A stretch of DNA of 64,000 nucleotides from Bretschneidera sinensis (Eukaryota; Streptophyta; Magnoliopsida; Brassicales; Akaniaceae), in assembly GCA_023935145.1 (NCBI GenBank), contig CM043705.1, forward strand, positions 54,671,084-54,735,083, given 5' to 3'. Made by a program: the position numbers and the translations under genes. Shown here one piece after another: positions 36,286-48,048 of this stretch (positions within the stretch are counted from its first letter, which is position 1; every line of letters begins with the position of its first letter). The notes beneath the pieces are model-generated. The model had not been told where the DNA came from, searched no databases, and worked only from the letters and a program-made list of their open reading frames with translations.

Positions 36286-37175
36286 TGTTGGAAATCACCT
36301 TGACAAGATGCCCAGGTGGTGATCTTCCAAACACCCAAGTCTTGAATGACTTGTAGAAAGAATTTCAGCAATCGAACACAAGAACAGAAAATCAAAGAAA
36401 GAAAGAAGACAAGTAATTTGTTGTCGAGGTTCGGCAATGTGCCTACGTCCCCGTGAGTTCCTCCGAACTCTCTGCACTATCTCAATGGTTCTTACAAAGT
36501 TATAGCAATCCCCTTCAAGAATCCAAGTTCTCGAAGAAACAAGAAGAGAAGGAAGAAGATGAGAACTTCAACAATGTTCTCTAATCTAATCTAGACTCTC
36601 TCTATGTAATTACAACCAGCCTCACTACAAGAGTCCCTCTTGTGTTTATGTCTCTCACACAATTCTCTCTTGTGTTTACAATGATCTCACAATGTCACAA
36701 AGCTCTCTTGTATGTGTGTTTTTGTATCTTGTATTATCTTGTGAAATGAGGCATTAAGAACCCCTTTTATAGCCTCTTAATTCTTGGACATTCTTGTGAG
36801 CCATTATCCTCCCTTTGATCATGTTCTTCCTTTAATCTCAGCCCTACATCACTCTCCAAGTGATGCTGTGCGTTTTGGTGTGGTGCACACATGATTGGAG
36901 AGGTCTTATGTATGCTGGATCATGTGTGCACACATGTGCTGTGTGCTGCGGCACTGGTGCTGTGTGCTGCGGCGCTGGGGCAGGGCTGGAAGCATGGCTT
37001 GCTGTGTGCTGAAACTTGCACAACAGTGTGCCTGACCTTCCCACACTCAAAACTTAAGCACACACTTGTGTGCAACCTTTTAACTTGCTGAACTTTGATA
37101 TTCCACAATTGGTTTGGACTTTAACCAACTTTAGACCATGTTTGGATATGTTTGAAACTTAGACAAATAACAACA
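36286..37175 (-). repeat. 3' LTR of nested copia element
   Basis: TGTTGGAAATCACC to AATAACAACA, 890 bases. It is followed on the right by a purine-rich minus-strand tract (GGTAGAGAT) expected of the polypurine primer. Confidence 0.93.
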
Positions 37176-37258
37176 ATCTCTACCTTTGTCTAAGAGTTCA
37201 AAAAACCTAAACCATTGTGCAGAAAGCTTCGGGATCCAAACTCATATTGAGTTACCAA

Positions 37259-37753
37259 TTAACCAACTCCAATCCTAAGTAATTCAAGGCAATGATTGAA
37301 CTGACTTAGAGGTAAGACTTTAGTACCTAAATCTACAGGACTTTCCTCCATGGTCTTCTTGTCAACATGAATGCATCCTTTCGTATCATTTTTCGGAATG
37401 TAATGATACCGAACATCCATATACTTTGTCCCCTCATGGAACACCAGATTCCTCCACAAGTGCCCCACACTTTGGCTATCCAAAGACACCACAACCTGCT
37501 CTTTTAGGACCTCCCACTCGTCCAACAACCCTTTGCACCCCACAGCCTCCTTTATGGCTTTCATAGCTGCTACGCATTCTGCCCCGGTTGTTATGAGTGC
37601 TACCATTGGCTGCCACTGAGCCTCCTTGTTCCTCAGCAACCATTTCATCCCAAGCCAATGCTCTTTTCCGGGATTACTCACAATTTTGCTGAGAACACCC
37701 ATTGCCCAAGAAACCCTCAACCGGTTTCTCTCCTTTTCTTGGATGATTCTCAT
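37259..37753 (-). pseudogene. RNase H remnant, nested copia element
   Basis: Frame with KIVSNPGKEHWLGMKWLLR, then EAQWQPMVALITTGAECVAAMKAIKEA, then LVFHEGTKYMDVRYHYI and TKVLPLSQFNHCLELLRI. These match the end of a copia polyprotein. The SSTEAEY-type motif is altered to ITTGAEC. Blocks expected between these pieces are missing, so the region is internally deleted. Confidence 0.82.
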
Positions 37754-37789
37754 CCCAAGGATCTTTTGTGCAAGGCTGAGATCCTTCCT

Positions 37790-39502
37790 CTAAAACTCCT
37801 CACTAAGTTGAGATGTAAACCTTTCCATCCTGTCCCTACTGTTCCAAACCAACAGCCCATTAATGACATAGATGAGGATACTCACCATCTTCTCCACCTT
37901 GTGTCCAGGTGAGAAAGTTCTTGTGAAATCTATGTCTTCTTTCCTTGTGAACCCATTCGCCACCAGCCTAGCCTTGTTCCGGACTTCATCCCTTGGAGCG
38001 CACCCTTCTTTGATCTTGTAAGTGCACTTACATTCCACAACTTTCTGATTTCCTAGAATTTTTACCAATTCCCAAAAGTTGTTCTTCCTCAAAGAATCCA
38101 TTTCTTGCTCCATAGCCAGCTGCCACTTTGACGAATCCTTACACTCCATGGCATCCGTGTAAGTTTCTGGTTCAGCCATCCCTCCTTCTATCCAAAGAGC
38201 TGCTGCATCTGCAGCATTTGCAAACCCATATCTCAAGGGTGGTCTAACCACTCTTCTTTCCCGGTCTCTTATGAGCTGGTAGTTATTTATTGCATCAACC
38301 GCTTCTTGTTCAGCCTCTTCTTGAGTTTCTTGAGCTTCTTGGCCTTCTTCCAAGGGCTCTACCTGGTCCGAACCCTCTTGCCTCCTTTGCTCTACCTGAA
38401 CCGAGTGCTCTTTGATGTGATGCTCAACAATTTCTGAATTGGTTTGCTCACTAGCCCCTGCAGGGTTAGTTTTCTCCAAGTAGAGAAATAATAAATCATT
38501 AAAGATAACATCCCTACTTACAATCAGTTTCATGCCCTTCTTTTCTAAGAACCACAACCTATATCCCTTAACCCCATCACCATATCCTAGAAATACACAT
38601 TTTTTAGACCTAGGGTCAAGTTTATCCTTCTTTTGGTGTGCATATGCTGCACATCCAAAAGTCCTAAGGTTGCTTAATTCAGGGGGTTTTCCACTCCACA
38701 TCTCCATGGGAGTCTTGAGCTCTATTGCTCTAGAGGGTGATCTATTCACCAAGTATGCAGCTGTAGCTATAGCTTTTCCCCAAAAATATTTTGGTAACCC
38801 GGATCCTATTAGCATGCACCTAACTTTTTCCATAAGGGTTCGATTCATTCTTTCAGCAACTCCATTTTGCTGGGGTGTTTTTACAACCGTTCTATGTCTT
38901 AGACTGCCATTTAATTCACAGAATTTATCAAAATCCTTGTTGCAAAATTCTAAGCTATTATCGGTTCTTAAAGCTTTAACTACCCTACCAGTTTGGGTTT
39001 CCAACAATTTTTTCCACACAACAAATTTATTCAAGGCATCCGATTTATTCCTAAGTAAATAAATCCACACTCTTCTTGAATAATCATCAATTAAAGACAA
39101 AAAGTAAATGTTACCTCCCTGTGTTGGTGTCCTTGCTGGTCCCCAAAGGTCTGCATGAATGTAGTCAAGAATGCCCTTAGACTTGTGCACTCCAGTGTTG
39201 AAGCTGACCTGATGTTGCTGCCCAAGAACACAGCTCTTACAGGAATCCATTTTTTCTACTTTCTCACCATCAAGTAGACCTTCCTTGCTAAGCACTTGCA
39301 GGTCCTTTTCGCTCACGTGTCCTAAGCGAGTTTGCCAAAGGGCTGCCTTGTCCAGCTCAGCCATCAAGCTTGCTGCTTGATCATTGGTTTCTGTTTCTCC
39401 GATCATCTCATAGAGTCCATCGTTTCTTGCTGCCTTGATCACTACCAAAGATCCCTTGGCTACCTTGATCTTTCCTCCCTCTATCTTACATGTATAGCCC
39501 AT
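37790..39502 (-). pseudogene. Integrase and truncated reverse transcriptase, nested copia element
   Basis: 570 residues open. The integrase zinc site (LWQTRLGHVSEKD to CKSCVLGQQ) is followed by the core: first Asp in YIHADLWGP, second in LRTDNSLEF, Glu in NGVAERMNR. The GYGDGVKGYRLW block follows. The RT N-terminus (ARLVANGFTRKEDIDF) then jumps to YVINGLLVWNSRDRMERF. The latter aligns with the region of the YVDD box, so most of the RT palm is missing and the two catalytic aspartates read IN. Confidence 0.87.
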
Positions 39503-39511
39503 GGAATCCAG

Positions 39512-39763
39512 CTACCCCAATGAGATCAAGTTCCTCTTCAAATCTAGAACATACCTCACATTTTCTAACAGCCTTGTGACTCCATCAAACATCCTCAATT
39601 GGATGTCTCCAATCCCTCTTACTTGGCAAGAATTGTCATTCCCCAAGAAGACCCTTCCATCATTGATCTTCTTGGAATTCTTGAACCATTCTTTGTGAGG
39701 GCACATATGATAGGTGCACCCAGAGTCAAGAATCCACTTTCCGCTGCCTTGCCTCCTGCTCAC
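39512..39763 (-). pseudogene. Aspartic protease, nested copia element
   Basis: An 83-residue open piece with WILDSGCTYHMCPHKEWF, the copia protease active-site block, ending LDLKRNLISLG. It is separated from gag (39845) and integrase (39502) by stops. Confidence 0.85.
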
Positions 39764-39844
39764 ATTTGAGCATGCAACAAGAACATCATCTTGTTATTCT
39801 CCTTTGGCAACCGAAGCCTCTCCATTGTTGGTATGACTTCTCCT

Positions 39845-40624
39845 CTAATCCCATAGCCTCTTCTTGCAATCTTTCTTGAAATGGCCCTCCTTGTTGCAGT
39901 AGAAGCATCTCATTCCTCCTCCATATCTTGTCTTGGAGTGAGATCTCCCATGGCTCTGCCCTCTACCTCTTGATTTCTCCCGGTAGCTGCCATGAGTGCT
40001 ACTGCCATTCCGAGCTGCTGGCCTTCCTCTTACGAACAGCCTTTCACCACTTGATGCCTCCTTCATCTTGGCTTTGAAATCATCTGCCCTTATGGCATTG
40101 ATCACAATCTCCTTTGTCAAACTATCTCTCCCATACTCAATTGCATTAATCAAATTATCAAAGCAATCAGGAAGTGAATTTAACAAAATAACAGCCAATT
40201 GTTCATCCGAAAAAAAAATGCTACAGCTATTCAAATCTTGAACTAGCTTATTAAAGACATCAAGATTATCTTGCAACTCCTTACTAGGGTCCATTTTAAA
40301 AGCAAAGATTCTTTTAAGAAGATAAATTTTGTTAGGAAGAGTTTTGGTAAGAAATAACTCATCTAGTTTCTTCCATATGACAGCCGAATCCTCCGAGTCT
40401 CTGCACTCCCTTGTGATACTATCCGACATGTGCAAGAAAATGGTGCTGTAGGCCATCTTCTTCATCTCGGTCCGCTGGTCCTCCGTGACACTTGCTGGAA
40501 AAGCATCATCTTCTCCAATAGCCAAGTCCACTTTCTGCTGCATTAGAACCGCCTTGATCTTCCGCTTCCATAGGGTAAAGTCCCCCTTTCCATCAAACTT
40601 CTCCATACAGAAATTTGAAGCCAT
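39845..40624 (-). pseudogene. Gag, nested copia element
   Basis: 259 residues from MASNFCMEKFDGKGDFTLWK to a stop at 39845. The copia gag core (IWKKLDELFLTKTLPNKIYL) and one CCHC knuckle (CFYCNKEGHFKKDC) are present, after an arginine-rich stretch. Taken alone this piece is uninterrupted, but the frame stops before the protease, so the polyprotein is cut. Start chosen at the first ATG, about 240 bases inside the 5' LTR. Confidence 0.88.
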
Positions 40625-40852
40625 CTTTTGCGAACAAGATCCCAGATTTGTGCACTAACCACAACTACTTTCTTCGACCTCAAGAACACAGATCGGAGAT
40701 TGATCTTTAACACCGTTCTTGAATCAACCTTCAAGAACACGACCGGATCTTGATCTCTACACCGTTCTTGAATCACCCAAGAAGTTTGATCTTTGATTCT
40801 TGGAGTCTTGGCTCCGTACCTTCTACTTCTTGTTCCGATAACCAGCTGCTGT

Positions 40853-40864
40853 GCTCTGATACCA
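40853..40864 (-). promoter_or_regulatory. Primer binding site, tRNA-iMet, nested copia element
   Basis: The minus strand reads TGGTATCAGAGC one base inside the 5' LTR. Confidence 0.92.
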
Positions 40865-40865
40865 C

Positions 40866-41755
40866 TGTTGGAAATCACCTTGACAAGATGCCCAGGTGGT
40901 GATCTTCCAAACACCCAAGTCTTGAATGACTTGTAGAAAGAATTTCAGCAATCGAACACAAGAACAGAAAATCAAAGAAATAAAGAAGACAAGTAATTTG
41001 TTGTCGAGGTTCGGCAATGTGCCTACGTCCCCGTGAGTTCCTCCGAACTCTCTGCACTATCTCAATGGTTCTTACAAAGTTACAGCAATCCCCTTCAAGA
41101 ATCCAAGTTCTTGAAGAAACAAGAAGAAAATGAAGAAGATGAGAACTTCAACAATGTTCTCTAATCTAATCTAGACTCTCTCTATGTAATTACAACCAGC
41201 CTCACTACAAGAGTCCCTCTTGTGTTTATGTCTCTCACACAATTCTCTCTTATGTTTACAATGATCTCACAATGTCACAAAGCTCTCTTATATGTGTGTT
41301 TTTGTATCTTGTATTATCTTGTGAAATGAGGCCTTGAGAACCCCTTTCATAGCCTCCTAATTCTTGGACATTCTTGTGAGTCATTATCCTCCCTTTGATC
41401 ATGTTCTTCCTTTAATCTCAGCCCTACATCACTCTCCAAATAATGCTATGCATTTTAGTGTGGTGCACACATGATTGGAGAGGTCTTATGCATGCTGGAT
41501 CATGTGTGCACACATGTGCTGTGTGCTGCGGCACTGGTGCTATGTGCTGCGGCGCTGGGGCAGGGCTAGAAGCATGGCTTACTGTGTGCTGAAACTTGCA
41601 CAACAGTGTGCCTGACCTTCCCACGCTCAAAACTTAAGCACACACTTGTGTGCAACCTTTTAACTTGCTGAACTTTGATATTCCACAATTGGTTTGGACT
41701 TTAACCAACTTTAGACCATGTTTGGATATGTTTGAAACTTAGACAAATAATAACA
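40866..41755 (-). repeat. 5' LTR of nested copia element
   Basis: 890 bases, the same length as the 3' LTR. It starts TGTTGGAAATCACC next to the primer site and ends TAATAACA against GTATG. Confidence 0.93.
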
Positions 41756-43003
41756 GTATGCAAAGCAGCTCATACGCTCGGACTTTGAGAAATTTGACCG
41801 AGTGTATGCAAAGCAGCTCATACGCTCGGAATTGGAGAAATTTGGCCGAGTGTATGACAAGCAGCTCATACGCTCGGACTTGGAGAAATTTGGCCGAGCG
41901 TATGCAAAGCAACTCATACACTCTGTCGTGGAGAAATTTGGTCGAGCGTATGACAAGCAGCTCATACGTTCGGACTTGGAGAAATCTGGACGAGCGTATG
42001 CAAAGCAGCTCATACGCTCGGACTTGGAGAAATTCGGTTGAACGTATGACAAGCAGCTCATATGCCCGAAATTTGGCTGAGCGTATGCAAAATAGCTCAT
42101 ACGCTCGGACTTGGAGAAATTTGGCCGGGCGTATAAAAAGCAGCTCATACGCTCGAACTTGGAGAAATTTGGCCGAGCGTATGCAAAGCAGATCATACGC
42201 TCGGTCTTGGAGAAATTTGGCCGAGCGTATGACAAGCAACTCATACGCTCGGACTTGAAAAAATTTGCCCGAGTGTATGCAAAGCAGCTCATACGCTTGG
42301 ACTTGGAGAAATTTAGCCGAGTGTATGATAAGTAGCTCATACGCTCGGACTTGGAGAAATTTGATCGAGCGTATGCAAAGTAGCTCATACGCTTGGACTT
42401 GGAGAAATTTGACCGAGCATATGCAAAGTAGCTCATACTCTTGGTCTTGGAGAAATTTGGCCTAGCGTATAACAAGCAGCTCAAACGCTCAGACTTGGAG
42501 AAATTTGGTCGAGCGTATGCAAAGCAGCTCATACGCTCGGTCTCGAAGAAATTTGGCCGAACGTATGCAAAGCAGCTCATATGATCGGACTTAGAGAAAT
42601 TTTACCTAGCGTATGATAAGTAGCTCATACGTCCGGACTTGGAGAAATTTGACCGAGCGTATGTAAAGCAGCTCATACGCTCGGACTTGAAAAAATTTGG
42701 CCATGCGTATGACAAGCAGCTCATACGCTCAAACTTGGAGAAATTTGGCCGAGTGTATGCCAAACAGCTCATACACTCGGACTTGAAGAAATTTGGCCGA
42801 GCATATGTAAAGCAGCTCATACGCTCGGTCTTAGTGAAATTTGGCCTAGCGTATGACAAGCACCTCATACGCTCGGACTTAGAGAAATTTGACCGAGCGT
42901 ATGCAAAGCAGCTTATACGCTCGGTCGTGGAGAAATTTGACCGAGTGTATGACAAGTAGCTCATACGCTAGGATTTGGAGAAATCTGGACAAGTGTATGC
43001 AAA
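41756..43003. repeat. 48-bp tandem array A, middle segment
   Basis: About 26 monomers. The stem arms CCGAGCGTATG and CATACGCTCGG recur, and loop starts alternate among GCAAAGCAG and GACAAGCAG types. One shortened monomer lies near 42055-42075. Because 48 is divisible by three, long ORFs appear on both strands without evidence of coding. Confidence 0.93.
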
Positions 43004-43481
43004 TGTCACAGGTTGCAAGCTGAAGTTGCTAACCGTGCGGCCTTAGGCTCGGAAATACTTCCTTGGAATGCCTAAGTCAACCTTCCTCTTGGCTACTCAA
43101 GAGAACCGCCCTCGAAGCTAAACTCGCTCAAAGAAAATAAGCACACAAGAGATAAGATGAGGCAAAGCTAGAGAGCTTGCTATTGCTTGTATAAGTGAAT
43201 AAGTGATTTACAAATGAGGGGGAAGCCCCCTTATATAAGGAGAGCTCCCTTTCATCCATGGCTACCATCTTGCCATGTGTCACAATCCAATGCAATTCTA
43301 AGTGTAGTACAAGTGTACTACAAGTGTATTACAATAGTACAAGGTACTACTATCTAATGCATGTATATTATAATGTTGTACAGTACTACCATATAGTGCA
43401 TGTGCAATATAAGGCTGTACATTATAATCAAAGGGGCACTAGGAAACCCTCGAACGCATAGTTTTTACGCGGGTTATGACA
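43004..43481 (-). repeat. 3' LTR of the chromovirus
   Basis: TGTCACAGGTTGC to GGGTTATGACA. Followed by a minus-strand polypurine tract (GAGTGGGGGAGAA at 43482-43494). Confidence 0.93.
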
Positions 43482-43494
43482 TTCTCCCCCACTC
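43482..43494 (-). promoter_or_regulatory. Polypurine tract of the chromovirus
   Basis: The minus strand reads GAGTGGGGGAGAA, directly against the 3' LTR. Confidence 0.85.
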
Positions 43495-43509
43495 AATCTG
43501 GCGACGTCC

Positions 43510-43732
43510 TCGTAGCATTCTCGGTCTGAAACTGGTCGATCCTCGCCTGGAAGTGCCATAAGGCCTCAGCTGGTTCCCAACTAGTCTCACTGTCGGGTTG
43601 TCCCTTCCATCGTATCAAGTACTCAAGCCTCGGCTTATAGTACTTCCGTCTCAAGACTCGGTCGGCCAGTATGCTCTCAATGTCTCTGTCATAAGAGGCC
43701 CTAACTCCTATAGGGGCCTGTTGTGACTCACC
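43510..43732 (-). pseudogene. Chromodomain at integrase C-terminus
   Basis: Minus-strand translation downstream of the integrase stop gives IESILADRVLRRKYYK, then LEYLIRWKGQPDSETSWEPAE, the classic chromodomain fold. Chromodomains guide integration toward marked chromatin in chromoviruses. It is separated from integrase only by a stop at 43733-43735. No other product is likely. Confidence 0.88.
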
Positions 43733-44569
43733 TCAATTCGAATCATCTTGGTCTTCATGGAATGGTTTCAGCATACTCACATGGAAGACCGGGTGCACCT
43801 TGAGCTTGGATGGTAGCCCAAGTTTGTAGGCCACATTGCCTACCCTTCGAAGAACTCTGAAAGGTCCCTCATATCTACGCAACAATGCTTTATGGATCCC
43901 TTTTGTGCGAAGTACCAAATGTAGCTTTACAAGCACATAGTCCCCCACTTGGTACTGCACATCCCGTCTCTTTCGATGAGCCCACTTCTTGGAACGCTTG
44001 GCTGCCTTGTGTAGGCAAACTCGAGCCAAGTCAGTTTGTTCTTGCCACGCCTTGGCAAATTTATAGGCTGCTGGAGTTGACCGTGTGTATCCCACGGCAA
44101 TAGTACTCGGAGTGTGAGGCTGCTGTCCCATCACAATCTCGAAGGCACTTTGGTTGGTGGCCTCACTCCTTTGCAAATTGTAGGAAAACTGAGCCACATC
44201 TAGTAATTTTGGCCAATCTCGTTGCGAGGCACTCACGTAGTGTCGGAGATATGTCTCCAACAAAGCATTCAACCGCTCAGTCTGTCCATCGGTTTGGGGG
44301 TGCATACTAGTGGAGAAGTTTAGATCCGATCCGAGCAATTTGAACAGTTCGGTCCAGAATCGTCCAATGAATCGTCCATCCCAATCACTAACAATGGACT
44401 GTGGTACACCCCAGTACTTCACCACATACTTAAGAAATAATCGGGCTGCCTCATCTGCTGGACATTCTTTGGTAGCCGGAATGAAAGTCCCATACTTCGA
44501 AAACCGGTCCACTACGACCATGATGCTCCCAAATCCCTCATTTTTGGGCAGCCCCACAATGAAATCCAT
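43733..44569 (-). pseudogene. Integrase core and C-terminal region, chromovirus
   Basis: 278 residues: MDFIVGLP with the first Asp, IVSDWDGRF with the second, and HPQTDGQTERLNALLETYL with the catalytic Glu. The GPFRVLRRVG and HPVFHVSMLKPF blocks follow. The residue after the second catalytic Asp is W where relatives usually have R. A stop separates it from the zinc-binding N-terminus in the upstream piece. Confidence 0.9.
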
Positions 44570-44581
44570 GGAGACACTCTC

Positions 44582-45433
44582 CTATGGACGCTTCGGAATT
44601 AGCAGTGGTTCCAAGAGACCTCCAAGTGACTTTTGCTCAACTTTGTCTTGTTGACACACAAGACAAGTCTTCACATAGACCTCAATGTTGTCCCTCAAGT
44701 GAGGCCAGTAGTAGCGTTCCTCCACAAGCGCTAGGGTGCGGTGCACACCTGGGTGACCAGCCCACTTGGAATCGTGGCACTCTTGCATCACCTCCTTCTG
44801 CAATTTCCCATGAAGCAGCACATATAACCTATTCCCCTTGGTATAGAGCAAGTCTCCCTCGAGCCAGAACCTCCAGGTTTTCCCCTTTGTGGCATGCTCC
44901 ATCAAAGACTTGGCGGCTGGATCATGGGACAATCTCTCTTTAATACAATCCACCAAAAAACCTTGTGGTCGGCTAATGGCAGCAAACTCTACCTTTCGGC
45001 TTAGTGTATCCGCAACTGTGTTGGTCTTCCCTGGCTTGTACTCTAACATAAAATCAAACTCGGCAAGGAAATCTTGCCATCTGGCTTGCTTGGGAGAGAG
45101 CTTCTTTTGAGTCTGAAAATAGCTTGTGGCCACATTGTCGGTCTTCACCACAAATTTAGACCCCAAAAGATAATGCCTCTATGTGCGCAAGCAATGGACC
45201 ACGGCTATCATCTCCTTCTCTTGAACCGTGTATCGTCACTCAGTCTCGTTGAGCTTTCGATTCTCAAAAGCGATCGGATGGCCCTCTTGCATCAGGACTC
45301 CTCCAATAGCAAAGTCGGATGCATCCGTGTGGACTTCATAAGGTTTGGTGTGATTTGGTAGGGCAAGGACTGGCTCTTCTATGATTGCCCATTTCAGCTG
45401 CTCAAAGGCTCCTTGACATACTGAGCTCCACTC
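44582..45433 (-). pseudogene. RNase H and integrase zinc site, chromovirus
   Basis: 44582-45166 is open for 194 residues. It has the end of RNase H (WQDFLAEFDFMLEYKPGKTN, ADTLSRK) and the integrase zinc site (HDSKWAGHPGVHRT to CLVCQQDK). The RNase H start (VHTDASDFAIGGVLMQEGHP, about 45230-45340) lies upstream, broken by stops near 45240 and 45179. Confidence 0.87.
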
Positions 45434-46543
45434 TCACATTCTCCCCTTCTTGAGCATATCAGTCAAGGGTGTGGTGATGGTTGAGTAGCCTCTGATGAAA
45501 CGCCGATAATAGTTCACCAACCCAAGGAACGATCTCAACTCGGTAACCTTGGTTGGCGGCCTCCAATCAACGATAGCCTGGATCTTGCCCGCATCTATCC
45601 GAATCTTTCCTCCACCTACTATGTGGCTAAGGAATGGCACCACATGTTGGGCAAATGAGCACTTCTCTTTCTTCACATAGAGCTCGTTTTCTCTCAGAAC
45701 TTGGAATACCTGTCTCAAGTGCCTCACATACTCCTCTAGAGATCGACTATAAATAATAATATCATCAAGGTAAACAACCATAAAGCGATCTAGAAAGGGT
45801 TGAAGTACCTTGTTCATTAGAGTGCAGAACGTTACTGGAGCATTAGTGAGTCCGAAAGGTATCACAAGAAACTCGTAAGAACCATAGCGAGTGACACACG
45901 CTGTCTTTGGCTTATCCCCCTCGGCTATCCGGACTTGGTAGTACCCCGATCTCAAATCTAGCTTGGTGAACCATCTGGCATCCCCAAGTTGATCAAACAA
46001 GTCTGCAATGAGTGGGATGGGGTACTTGTTCTTCACTGTGAGCTTGTTGAGGGCTTTATAATCGATGCACATCCTCATCGATCCATCATGCTTCCGTTGG
46101 AACAAAACCGATGCACCATAGAGTGCTTTGGAAGGTCGCACAAATCCCGCATCAGCCAACTCCTTTAGTTGTCTCCTCAATTCTTCAAGCTCGGGAGGCG
46201 ACATTCGGTATGGAGCCCTGGCTGGTGGTTGGGCAGTAGACACCAACTCAATTTTATGATCCACCTCTCTCTTAAGTGGGAGCTTCTTGGGCAACTCTAG
46301 GGGCATCACATCAACAAATGACTCTAATAGCTCCAGTACCTCAAGAGGAGCCTCTTCCTCGGGTTCTAGGACCTCCTCTAGCTTCAAGGTGGCCAAGTAA
46401 GTGACTTCATCCCTTCTCAGCCCCTTGGCTAGTTGGATTGCCGACAAAACCCGACTAGCTTGGCCAGAGTCTTGTCTTACCGGCACGAGACATTGGCATC
46501 GAGAATCAAGGATGCACAAACAGTTGGCAAATGGCACTAGCAA
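45434..46543 (-). pseudogene. Reverse transcriptase, chromovirus
   Basis: 369 residues open. The blocks are [48 protein letters not shown], the catalytic [11 protein letters not shown] and [15 protein letters not shown]. The domain looks complete and uninterrupted by itself. It is out of frame with the upstream protease piece and stops before RNase H. Confidence 0.9.
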
Positions 46544-46575
46544 GGCATTAATCCGATCAAGGAAATTTAACCCAA

Positions 46576-48006
46576 TTACAAAGTCATAGTCATCAAGGGG
46601 GTTACCTCAAGAGTTTTCTTGCCTTTCCAATCTCCGAGTTGTAGCTCCACCCCTTGTGCTACACTCATTGTCGGAACTTCTTTGGAATTGACCGTCTTGA
46701 TCCACCCGTTACCTTTCTCCACCTTAAGGTGTAATCTCTTTGACATTTCCTCAGATACAAAGAGATCGGAAACCCCAGTGTCTTTAAGAGCACTAACCTT
46801 GGTGCCAACCACCATGACATCAGTAAACATGAGTCTCTTCTGTTTGCCAAACCTTTTGGCTTTAATCGAGCTGAGCATGATAGAACCAAGCTTGAGAGTA
46901 TCTCTCTCCGTTACTCCCTCTTCCCTGGCAATGGCAGAGATCTTGGTTCGTCTCGGGCAATCCTGCACCCGATGAGGGCCTTCACATAAGAAGCATACTA
47001 ATAGCTCCCTCTTTTTGTCCCCTTCCCTGGTGGACTTCCACTTGTGAATGGGTGGTTTCCCCGGACCACCCTTCTGATGTGTGTCCTTGTCTCCCCCACC
47101 TTTGCCCTTGTTCTTGGAGGAGTCGAATCTTTTTGGTTTCTTGAACTCCACAAAAGATTCCCCCATGAACATAGCTCGGGTGAGGTCTTGGACATCCCTT
47201 CTTTGCAACTCTTGCTTGGCTCATGGCTTGAGGCCATCCATGAAGGAGAAGAGAGCCTCATTCTCTTCAAGATCAAAAATTTAGAGCATGAGTTCTGAAA
47301 ACTCTCACACATACTCTCGCACTTCCCTACGTTGGGTGAGCCTTCGCAGTTTGGCTCGTGCCTCATCTTCCGCATACTTGGGATAGAATTGTTGGTGAAA
47401 TTCCCTCTGGAATTCTTCCCATGTAGTAATGGCAGCACTCGCACACCTACGTCGCCACCATAATAAAGCAATATCGATAAGGTACATCGAGGCAGTATTT
47501 ACCTTAGTTATGTCCTCCGTGATGTTCATCCCTCGAAAGTATTGCTCCATGCCCCAAAGAAAGTTGTTCGCATCCTTTGCCGCTCGGATACCTTTGAACT
47601 CCTTTGGCTTTGGCACATCCACTCTAGGATGGGGTGCCATAGCAAGCATGCCCCCTCCGACAGTTTCTTTGCAAGCTAAGAGCTCCCTCTTGAGCTCTTC
47701 CATCTCATCCCGCATCGACACCACCATGGCCTCAAGGGTGTCGTTCTTCTGAGTGAGGACATCTATGACCTCATTGAGGGCACCATGCATCGCTCCTTGG
47801 AGATCCTCCCTCATGGAATTTAGCTCCCCGATGCTTCCTTCGGTATCCTCGAACATGTCCCGTATTTCCCCTACGGCTAACTCCACCTTAGCCAAGCGAG
47901 CATCCATGCTTGACATCAGGTCCCTTGAGCTGGTCTTCTTGGTTGCCCTCCCTCGAGTCTTGGGACTGTCATGAGGTTGATTGCTAGCATCAGACACGGT
48001 TGCCAT
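46576..48006 (-). pseudogene. Gag and protease, chromovirus
   Basis: Starts at ATG 48006 (MATVSDASNQP). It holds a coiled-coil N-terminus, the gag core (WWRRRCASAAITTWEEFQRE), a knuckle with short spacing (CFLCEGPHRVQDC, CX2CX3HX4C) and protease (ALKDTGVSDLFVS). One frame runs through, with three stops clustered at about 47224, 47281 and 47305. A frameshift near 46580 separates it from RT. Confidence 0.86.
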
Positions 48007-48036
48007 CTCTTCTCGAAAGTTCTCGATGAACTTGGC

Positions 48037-48047
48037 TCTGATACCAC
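48037..48047 (-). promoter_or_regulatory. Primer binding site, tRNA-iMet, chromovirus
   Basis: The minus strand reads TGGTATCAGAGCC-like sequence two bases inside the 5' LTR, which starts at 48049. Confidence 0.9.
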
Positions 48048-48048
48048 T

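Larger units (their letters stand above)
36286..41755 (-). mobile_element. Ty1/copia element nested in array A
   Basis: Two 890-bp LTRs, the perfect duplication GTATG (36281-36285 and 41756-41760), a tRNA-iMet primer site, and minus-strand gag and pol. The target lies inside a 48-bp monomer. LTRs differ at roughly 25 sites (about 3%). Reverse transcriptase is largely deleted, so the element is defective. Confidence 0.95.

Noticed and set aside
36844..37108. Small ORFs within the copia LTR
   Set aside because: Inside an LTR, both copies alike, no known domain.
41711..42580. Long ORFs on both strands through array A, encoding 16-residue repeats
   Set aside because: They follow from a 48-bp unit divisible by three and free of stops. 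They are open on both strands in several frames, with no start context or conservation of one frame.
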